In this document: one piece after another, positions 58,219 to 64,000 of the stretch
How positions within the stretch are numbered: the first letter of the stretch is position 1
Layout: each line of letters begins with the position of its first letter
DNA from: Hyphomicrobiales bacterium
GTDB lineage: Bacteria > Pseudomonadota > Alphaproteobacteria > Rhizobiales > Beijerinckiaceae
Assembly: GCA_027489535.1 (NCBI GenBank)
Contig: JAIXZO010000022.1
Coordinates: 248,001-312,000, forward strand
Length of the DNA stretch: 64,000 nt
Direction of reading: 5' to 3'
The notes under the pieces: model-generated
What the model was told of the DNA's origin: nothing
Seen by the model: only the letters and a program-made list of their open reading frames with translations
Database searches by the model: none
Made by a program: the position numbers and the translations under genes

Positions 58219-58261
58219 GTCCACTCCCCTTTGTCTTTGTTCGTTCTTGTCGCGGGACCGC

Positions 58262-59455
58262 TCAGGCCTTCGACCTGAAGAAGTCCATCGGCGCTTTCTG
58301 CAACGAGCGCGCGCCGTTCTTTTCAATGGCGACGAGATTGCCGACTTGGGCCCCGCGTCGCTCGTCGCTCGAGACGACGTGAGGCTGGATGACGAAGAGC
58401 ATGCCCTCTTCGACCGTAAACGGAAGACATTCGCGCTTGATCATGGCGCAGCCGAGATCCGCCCGCGGCGGCTCGATGGTGATGCCCCATCCGTGGATGA
58501 GGACGTCCAAGGTCTTGTAGCCCTGCTTTTCGACGAAGCGGGCGGCGTCGAGAATGTCGACGTCGGTCACGCCCGGCTTCAGCATCTCGAAGATGCGCTG
58601 GTAGCACTCATGCGCCGCGTCGTAGAGGCGGCGATATTCGGGCGTCGGATCGCAATCGACCGTGTAGGCGCGCTGCACCTGCCCGGCATAGCCCCAATGC
58701 CCGACGCTGATCTCCGTCAACAGCACGTCGCCCTTCCGGGTACGGCGGGTCGACGGATATTGCCAAGGGAAGATCAGCTCCGGCGCGTCCATCGGCGTGG
58801 CGCCGAGGAAATGGAACATCAGCGACCCGCCGTCGTCGAGGAAGGTCTCCTGAATGCGGGCGGACAGCTCGAATTCGGGCATGTCGGGGCGCAGGCTTTC
58901 CGCAACCGCCATGACGGAACGATCCGTATATTCGGCGCCTTTTTCGAACCAGACGAGTTCCTCGGCACTCTTGATGCGGCGGGCTTCCTGCATCACGTCG
59001 AGTGCGTCCACGAACGTGGCGTCGGGCATCGTCGCGGCCAGTTCCCGCTGGTGCTCGTAGGCCATCGAGGCGCGGCCGACATTGCGCACGCCCGCCAAAC
59101 CGATCTTGCCGCCGCCGAGGCCGAGGTCGATCAGCCGTTCGCCCATCGTCTTGCCGGGCGTGTAGACGCCGTGCACCTCGGTCGACACCGACGCGCGGTT
59201 GGCGGCATGGATGTAGAGGGGGTTGGAGATGATCAGGATCGGGTCCTGCTTCATCGTGATGACGGCATAGGCCGCATAAGGGTCGAGCCAATTCGTCAGC
59301 CAATGGACGTTGGCGTGGTTGGAAAAGCGGAAGGCGGAGTCGCCCGCCGCGATCACCGCATCGATGCCGCGCTTGGCCATTTCGGCACGCACGGCCGCAA
59401 AGCGGCGCTTGTATTCGGCGTCGGAAAACCGAGGAAAAATTCCATCCGTGTTCAT
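58262..59455 (-). CDS. Creatinase/aminopeptidase P-fold hydrolase (M24) with degraded metal site
   Basis: 397 residues: an N-terminal creatinase domain (about 15-155) and a pita-bread domain (about 165-390). His321 in LIHGWGI is kept. Four of five metal ligands are not: the two aspartates are Glu248 (LLTEIS) and Gln259 (YAGQVQRAY), the first glutamate is Gln357 (FVIQPHV), and the last falls in VGNLVAIE, where no Glu aligns. Metal-free members such as creatinase hydrolyse C-N bonds with His as base, so this is more likely an amidinohydrolase or amide hydrolase than a peptidase. It sits between the receptor and a hydrolase gene in the cassette. Confidence 0.9.
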   Translation of the reverse strand: MNTDGIFPRFSDAEYKRRFAAVRAEMAKRGIDAVIAAGDSAFRFSNHANVHWLTNWLDPYAAYAVITMKQDPILIISNPLYIHAANRASVSTEVHGVYTPGKTMGERLIDLGLGGGKIGLAGVRNVGRASMAYEHQRELAATMPDATFVDALDVMQEARRIKSAEELVWFEKGAEYTDRSVMAVAESLRPDMPEFELSARIQETFLDDGGSLMFHFLGATPMDAPELIFPWQYPSTRRTRKGDVLLTEISVGHWGYAGQVQRAYTVDCDPTPEYRRLYDAAHECYQRIFEMLKPGVTDVDILDAARFVEKQGYKTLDVLIHGWGITIEPPRADLGCAMIKRECLPFTVEEGMLFVIQPHVVSSDERRGAQVGNLVAIEKNGARSLQKAPMDFFRSKA

Positions 59456-59468
59456 GGCCGTTCCCCCC

Positions 59469-60653
59469 TCAAGTCCCGGGCCTAAGCTTGTCGGTGACCC
59501 AGTCCCACATCGCGTGAACGGCGATGGTGAGGTCGTCGACCTGACAATGATGATGCCCGCCGTCCTCGCGGCGGAAGACCACCATGGTCTTGTCGGCCGA
59601 ACCGACGGCGTCGAAGCACTTCTGCGCGATGTCGAGCGGGATCTGCTGGTCCTGCTCGCCGTGCAGCAGCAGGAAGGGGCAGCGCATCTTCTGCACGATG
59701 CCGTCGAGGCGGAAGCCCTCGAGCTTGGTCATGGCCTCCTCGCGTGTCTTCGTGCCCATCACCCACGCCAGATGGTCAGGCGGGACGGACAGGGAGACGA
59801 CCTTGCCGGAATCGAGCGCCTCGAAGCGCTTGCGCCACGTCTCGTAATAGTCCCACTGCGCGCCCCATGCGAGGCAGCAGGCGAAGCGGGGTTCGAGCGA
59901 GGCGGCGCGCGGGGCGTAATAGCCGCCGAGGCTGATCGCCATCACGCCGATGCGCGCGGGGTCGAACTCCTTGCGGCCGGCCATGTATTCATAGGCCGCA
60001 GTGCCGTATTTTTCGGTCTCCGCGATCAGCGGCAGATCGCGGAAGCGCAGGCTCTCGCCGTTGCCGGGACCGTCGACGATGAGGCAGCCCACGCCTTGGG
60101 CGGCGAGGTCGGCGACGCCGAAGAAATATTGCAGCTCCTTGGTGACGTCGAAGCCGTCGAAGAACACCATCGCGGGAGCGGGCTTGCCGCGGGCGACGTC
60201 CGGATCGGGATGAACGAGCATCGCCGGCAGGCTCTTGCCCTTGTAGGGCACCTCGACGAATTCGATGCGCGGCCGCGTCATCAGGGCGGCGGCGTCCTTG
60301 AAGGCCTGTACGGAGGCCCGATAGACCTCTTCGCCGCGCGCGCTCTTGGGATGCAGGAAGCGCTCGCCGGTCTGATAGTAATGGCTCGCACGCAGCAGAC
60401 ACGAGACGGCCGTGACGTTCTTGCCCTTGGCCATGGCGGCGCGACCGCGCGCCTCGACCTTCTCGCCCATCCGCGTCCATTCGGCGAACCATGCATCGTC
60501 GTCGCCGACATGGTCCTTCAGCGCCGTGCCGACCCGATTGACCTCGTTGATTTCCGCTCCGCCCCACGGTGCGCCGGACAGGCACAGCAGCAGGCCCATC
60601 GACCAGCGATAATTGTCGGGAAAATAGAGGAAGGCGGGATCGTTCTTCTGCAT
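59469..60653 (-). CDS. Alpha/beta hydrolase with N-terminal helical domain (DHPON hydrolase-like)
   Basis: 394 residues. An N-terminal helical part (about 1-110: WTRMGEKVEARGRAAMAKGKNVTAVSCLLRASHYYQTGERF) precedes an alpha/beta hydrolase with nucleophile Ser in GVMAISLGGYYAPR (about 236-249), Asp in LLLHGEQDQQIPL and His in EDGGHHHC. This architecture is that of 2,6-dihydroxypseudooxynicotine hydrolase, which cleaves a C-C bond next to a carbonyl, and of related esterases. It is 13 bases before the creatinase-fold gene and 75 bases after the permease gene. Cleavage of a carbonyl compound produced in this cassette is plausible; the substrate is unknown. Confidence 0.87.
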   Translation of the reverse strand: MQKNDPAFLYFPDNYRWSMGLLLCLSGAPWGGAEINEVNRVGTALKDHVGDDDAWFAEWTRMGEKVEARGRAAMAKGKNVTAVSCLLRASHYYQTGERFLHPKSARGEEVYRASVQAFKDAAALMTRPRIEFVEVPYKGKSLPAMLVHPDPDVARGKPAPAMVFFDGFDVTKELQYFFGVADLAAQGVGCLIVDGPGNGESLRFRDLPLIAETEKYGTAAYEYMAGRKEFDPARIGVMAISLGGYYAPRAASLEPRFACCLAWGAQWDYYETWRKRFEALDSGKVVSLSVPPDHLAWVMGTKTREEAMTKLEGFRLDGIVQKMRCPFLLLHGEQDQQIPLDIAQKCFDAVGSADKTMVVFRREDGGHHHCQVDDLTIAVHAMWDWVTDKLRPGT

Positions 60654-60728
60654 CGGGCGTGTCCTCGGTCTTTTTTAAGATCGGCGGACCCGCTCTCTTG
60701 CGCGGACCCGCTGTGTTTCGAGCCTGCG

Positions 60729-61598
60729 TCAGCCCTCCGGCGGAGGTTCGGCGGTCGCTTCCGCATCCGTCCAGAACAGCACGCGGCGTTGGACGGCCTT
60801 GAGGATGGAATGCATCCCGATGCCGATGACCGACAGGATGATGAACACCGAGAAGGTGCCCGACATGTCCATCTGCGCGGTCATCGACAGGATCAGCGTG
60901 CCGAGGCCGAGCTGCGCGCCGACGAACTCGCCGACCACCGCGCCGACGATGGAGAACACAGACGCCATTTCGAGACCGGCGAAGATGTAGGGCAGCGCAG
61001 ACGGCACGCGGACCTTCCAGAACACCGTCCAAGGCCCCGCCCCCAAGGCCCGCATCAATTCGAGCCGCTCGCGGTCCACGGCGCGGAAACCCGCGAGACT
61101 GGTGACGAGAAGCGGGAAGAAGGTGAGCAGCGCGATGATCACGACCTTCGAGGTCAGGCCGAAGCCGAACCAGAGGACGATGATGGGGGCCAAGGCGATC
61201 TTGGGAAGGCTCTGGATCGCGACGAGATAGATGCGCAGCGTCGCTTCGAGCAGGCGGAATTGGGAGATGACCGTGCCCAAGATCAGCCCGGCGCCGCTGC
61301 CGGCGACGAAGCCGAGCAGGATTTGGCTGAGCGTGACGCGCGTGTGCAGCCAATAGCCGCCCCGATCGTCCCAGCCCGCGTTCAGCCCCTTCATCAGAGC
61401 CGTGCCGATCTGGCTCGGCGTGGGCAGGATGTAGGTCGGCACCTTGAGCCAGACGACGCTCCATTCCCAACCGATGATGAAGAGAACGAGGCCGATCGGT
61501 GCAATGACGATTTCCGGCCGCTGCCGGATGAGAATCGAGAGGCGGCTCGGCCGCTTGCGGACGGGCGTTTCGATCCTGCGGGTATCGGACGCGCTCAT
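60729..61598 (-). CDS. ABC transporter permease, SsuC/TauC type
   Basis: 289 residues with six hydrophobic segments. The EAA-like loop is ERLELMRALGAGPWTVFWKVRVPSALPYIFAGLEMASVFSIVGAVVGEF (about 172-220), characteristic of the nitrate/sulfonate/taurine family. It overlaps the ATPase gene by ATGA. The homodimer forms the membrane pore; receptor and ATPase are in the same cassette. A 75-base gap to the next gene contains only a short T-run. Confidence 0.94.
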   Translation of the reverse strand: MSASDTRRIETPVRKRPSRLSILIRQRPEIVIAPIGLVLFIIGWEWSVVWLKVPTYILPTPSQIGTALMKGLNAGWDDRGGYWLHTRVTLSQILLGFVAGSGAGLILGTVISQFRLLEATLRIYLVAIQSLPKIALAPIIVLWFGFGLTSKVVIIALLTFFPLLVTSLAGFRAVDRERLELMRALGAGPWTVFWKVRVPSALPYIFAGLEMASVFSIVGAVVGEFVGAQLGLGTLILSMTAQMDMSGTFSVFIILSVIGIGMHSILKAVQRRVLFWTDAEATAEPPPEG

Positions 61599-62428
61599 GA
61601 CAATCCTCCGCCGGCCGCGCCGGCTTCGTCTTCGACGCCGTAGAGCAATTTGCGGATCTCGCCGCAGACGCGGGCGAAAGCGGGATCGCTCAACACCGCC
61701 ATCGAACGCGGACGCGGAATGTCGACCTTGATGATGCGGGCGATGCGACCCGGCCGCGCGCTCAGGACGATGACCCGGTCGGCGAGAAAGACCGCTTCAG
61801 GGATCGAATGCGTGATGAGCACCACGGTCTTGCGGCTCTCGCCCCAGATGCGCTGAAGCTCGAGGTTCATCTGCTCGCGCGTCATCGCGTCGAGCGCGCC
61901 GAACGGCTCGTCCATCAACAGAATGCGGGGATCGTTGACCAGTGCGCGGGTGATGGCGGCGCGCTGCTGCATGCCGCCCGACAGTTCCATCGGATATTTC
62001 TTCTCGAAGTCGGCGAGGCCGACCATCGCGAGAAGCTCACGCGCCCGGGCACGGGCGGCGGCCATCGGCCGACCTTGGACTTCGGCCGGCAAAAGGACGT
62101 TTTCGAGGATCGTGCGCCAAGGAAACAGCACGGGATTTTGGAAGACGATTCCGATGTCCCGGCGCGGCGCGCTGACGGGCGTGCCGTCGAGTTCGACCAC
62201 GCCGGAGGTGGCGCGCTGCAGGCCGGCCAGAATCTTCAGAAGGGTACTCTTGCCGCAGCCCGAAGGGCCCACGATCGTGACGAACTCGCCGTCCGCGATG
62301 GACAGCGAGATGTCGGACAGCGCTTGGATCTTCTCCTGGGCGACGGTCGTGAAGATCTTGTCGACGTGATCGATCCTGATGATCGGCGGCGCTTCCATTG
62401 TGTCCTTGATCCTGCCGATTGCCGGCAT
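61595..62428 (-). CDS. ABC transporter ATP-binding protein, SsuB/TauB type
   Basis: 277 residues: Walker A GPSGCGKSTLLKILAG (about 54-69), VFQNPVLFPWRTILENV, signature LSGGMQQRAAITRAL (about 149-163), Walker B ILLMDEPFGALDAMTREQM (about 169-187) and H-loop ITHSIPEA. The start may be ATG 62428, preceded by GGGGGGAAAA, or ATG 62398, preceded by AAGGA; the shorter form matches the family N-terminus better. It works with the permease and the receptor at 57130-58218. Confidence 0.94.
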   Translation of the reverse strand: MPAIGRIKDTMEAPPIIRIDHVDKIFTTVAQEKIQALSDISLSIADGEFVTIVGPSGCGKSTLLKILAGLQRATSGVVELDGTPVSAPRRDIGIVFQNPVLFPWRTILENVLLPAEVQGRPMAAARARARELLAMVGLADFEKKYPMELSGGMQQRAAITRALVNDPRILLMDEPFGALDAMTREQMNLELQRIWGESRKTVVLITHSIPEAVFLADRVIVLSARPGRIARIIKVDIPRPRSMAVLSDPAFARVCGEIRKLLYGVEDEAGAAGGGLS

Positions 62429-62459
62429 GGCGTTTTCCCCCCGATAGGCCCGTCCGTGC

Positions 62460-63290
62460 TCAGCCGCGCGCGAAGCCCCTGTCCTTCAGCCAAGAGACGA
62501 CGCGGTCCGCGACCTCGCGTTCCTGCCCTGTATAGAAATGGTCGCAATCGGAGCGGATCTCGACGTCGGTCGGCCCGCCGCTGCGCGCGGCGAATTCTTC
62601 GGCCGGGTAGATGTCGACCCGTTCCTTGTCGCCGCGGATGAACAAGGTGGGGCAGCGCACCTGCGGGGCGTGATCCATCATGTCCGGAAGCTGCGTCGAA
62701 AAATCGAGGAACGTCCGGGCGGTGATGACGTGCCACCAGCCCGGCAGAAGCATCAATTCATCCGCGCGCCCCTCGGCGACCATCGCCTTCGCGGTCTCGG
62801 TGATCTCGGCGACGCGATCGCGCGCGAACAAGCCGTTGCCGCTGATCAGGGACACGAGGTTCGGACCGCCGCGATGCGCCGACAGCAGCACCATGGCCGG
62901 CGTATCAGGCCGGGCGGCCACGTGGGGAACGGCCAACATGCCGCCGTTGCTGTGGCCGACGACGACGGGAGCCGCATGGCCGCGCGCCTTCATCCAGTCG
63001 GCGGCGAGCGCATTGTCCTCGATCATCTCGGCGGCGAGTTGGTGCGCGCCGCCGGACGAACCGCGCCCATGGGTGTGCAGCACGTCATGCCCGCGTCGGT
63101 TGAAGGCCAAGACGGCGAACCCGGCTTCGACCAGCGGGCCTGCGACGAAGCGCGAAGGCCCCGAATAGAAGTTCTTGCAGTTGCCGTGAAACAGAAGAAC
63201 GGAACCGATGATCGGCCCCGACGCCGGCTCATAGTAAAGGCCATCCAAAGGATGGGTGGGGGTCTTTATTGATACGAGTTCAAGCCGCAT
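62460..63290 (-). CDS. Alpha/beta hydrolase (promoter-proximal gene of the cassette)
   Basis: 276 residues. LLFHGNCKNFYSGPSRFVAGPLVEAGFAVLAFNRRGHDV holds the oxyanion region. Nucleophile Ser is in VVGHSNGGMLA (about 111-121), and the C-terminal Asp and His are in FIRGDKERVDIYPAEE and SDCDHFYTGQ. No signal peptide is present. It is 31 bases upstream of the ATPase gene and is first in the minus-strand transcript. The product is closely related to the protein truncated at the left window edge (1-258). A role in ester or amide hydrolysis of the imported compound is inferred. Confidence 0.9.
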   Translation of the reverse strand: MRLELVSIKTPTHPLDGLYYEPASGPIIGSVLLFHGNCKNFYSGPSRFVAGPLVEAGFAVLAFNRRGHDVLHTHGRGSSGGAHQLAAEMIEDNALAADWMKARGHAAPVVVGHSNGGMLAVPHVAARPDTPAMVLLSAHRGGPNLVSLISGNGLFARDRVAEITETAKAMVAEGRADELMLLPGWWHVITARTFLDFSTQLPDMMDHAPQVRCPTLFIRGDKERVDIYPAEEFAARSGGPTDVEIRSDCDHFYTGQEREVADRVVSWLKDRGFARG

Positions 63291-63530
63291 CAGTGCACCC
63301 TTCGACCGCCGGACGGCGGGAATGCACGAAGACTAAGGCCGTGACTCGCGCTCGAGCCAATACAATCTTTCGCGGCCCTCGATCCCAAAAAGTTATCGGT
63401 GCGGCATTTTGGCGTCGGGCGAGCGTGGTTCAGGATTTCGTTTCGACGGGACGCAGGCTAGCCTGAACTTCGCTTGACGGCCCGAACGGCTCGAAATGCC
63501 CGCCGATGCGCATGAACGGAGACGCCGAAA

Positions 63531-64000
63531 TTGGCCGAAACGATCACCCTTTACGGTTTTTGGCGCTCGTTGGCGGCCTATCGCGTGCGGATCGCCCTGC
63601 AGATGAAGGGGCTGCCCTACCGGGAGATTCCCGTCGACATTCTCACCGGCGAGCAGCACGGCGCGGATTACGGCGCGGTGAACCCCGAGCATGTCGTGCC
63701 GACCTTGGTGCATGACGGCCGAACGCTGTTTCAATCGCAGGCGATTCTCGAATATCTCGACGAGACTTTTCCCGACCCGCCGCTGATGCCGACCGATGCC
63801 GCCGAGCGCGCCTATGTCCGCGCGGTGGCGCTGGTGAGCGTAGCGGATGCGCATCCGCTCGTCGTGCCGCGCATGCGCAAGCGGCTGGCCACGCAGTTCG
63901 GCGCGGACCCGGCCGCCGTCGAGGCGTGGGGAACGCATTGGATGCGCGAGGGACTTGCGACCTACGAGACCATCTTCACGCGCCGCCCGCCCGCACCGTT
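63531..64000 (+). CDS. maiA: Maleylacetoacetate isomerase (GST zeta family), cut by window end
   Basis: An open frame from TTG 63531 runs to the window end (156 codons). It starts with LAETITLYGFWRSLAAYRVRIALQMKGLPYREIPVD: the SxxxxRVRIAL N-terminal thioredoxin fold of zeta-class transferases, where WRSLAAYRVR replaces the SSCSxRVR glutathione site. NPEHVVPTLVHDGRTLFQSQAILEYLDETFPDPPLMP is the gamma-glutamyl-binding segment. Only TTG is available before an in-frame stop at 63513, and GGAG sits nine bases upstream. The usual catalytic SSCSWRV serine/cysteine is altered, so true maleylacetoacetate isomerase activity is not certain. The gene is divergent from the hydrolase cassette. Confidence 0.85.
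   Translation, partial: MAETITLYGFWRSLAAYRVRIALQMKGLPYREIPVDILTGEQHGADYGAVNPEHVVPTLVHDGRTLFQSQAILEYLDETFPDPPLMPTDAAERAYVRAVALVSVADAHPLVVPRMRKRLATQFGADPAAVEAWGTHWMREGLATYETIFTRRPPAP

Noticed and set aside
58262-59455. Xaa-Pro aminopeptidase
   Set aside because: Four of the five metal ligands required for M24 peptidases are substituted.
1-64000. tRNA, rRNA, integrase, transposase or phage genes
   Set aside because: I found no sequence with tRNA-like ends or such protein motifs; the island shows no direct sign of mobile element borders.

Overview
The window is a high-GC (about two thirds G+C), gene-dense alphaproteobacterial chromosome segment, most likely Hyphomicrobiales (Rhizobiales). This rests on codon bias, the density of ABC and TRAP uptake systems, GTG/TTG starts, ATGA-type stop/start overlaps, and a palindromic dispersed repeat built on CCTCATGGTGAGGAGGC at 7369-7574. 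I saw no tRNA, rRNA, CRISPR array, insertion sequence, integrase or phage gene. The window reads as a catabolic island: about 58 genes, six substrate-binding proteins, five ABC transporter clusters (one with two permease sets), one TRAP transporter, and a local regulator for most units.

Left part (1-10 kb): the end of an alpha/beta hydrolase; an aldo/keto reductase divergent from a LVIVD-repeat protein that leads into a TRAP transporter (DctP, DctQ, DctM) and a small CxxC protein; an MDR-type quinone reductase; a repeat-rich intergenic region; and a secreted GH16 glucanase with RTX repeats.

10-26 kb: a long minus-strand operon (24129 down to 10302) starts with an IclR regulator fused to a SMP-30 lactonase. 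It continues with one ABC ATPase, an SDR, two complete sets of sugar-binding protein plus two permeases, two DHDPS-family lyases/dehydratases, a mandelate-racemase-family dehydratase and a sugar dehydrogenase/epimerase. A second mandelate-racemase-family enzyme is divergent at 24339. Together these fit sugar acid uptake followed by oxidation, lactone opening, dehydration and keto-deoxy-acid processing. An orphan ATP-grasp ligase follows.

26-41 kb: a GntR-headed minus-strand operon encodes a LivKHMGF transporter, an isocitrate lyase/PEP mutase-type lyase, hydantoinase/oxoprolinase subunits A and B, an isochorismatase-fold hydrolase without the usual nucleophile, and a fumarate-reductase-like flavoprotein. 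LeuC and LeuD homologues are divergent from GntR. The set suggests catabolism of a cyclic amide or imide through unsaturated and hydroxy dicarboxylic acids; this is inference.

41-50 kb: a LacI-controlled ABC sugar importer with a mannosyl/glucosylglycerate-hydrolase-like enzyme and an SDR, then a formyltransferase/polysaccharide deacetylase pair likely to act on surface glycans.

50-64 kb: two tandem CocE/NonD hydrolases divergent from a LysR regulator. Then comes a minus-strand cassette with a taurine/nitrate-type ABC transporter, two alpha/beta hydrolases, a creatinase-fold hydrolase with a degraded metal site, an ornithine-cyclodeaminase homologue and an Ldh-family dehydrogenase. It looks like uptake and stepwise breakdown of a small nitrogen-containing organic compound. 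The window ends inside a maleylacetoacetate isomerase gene.
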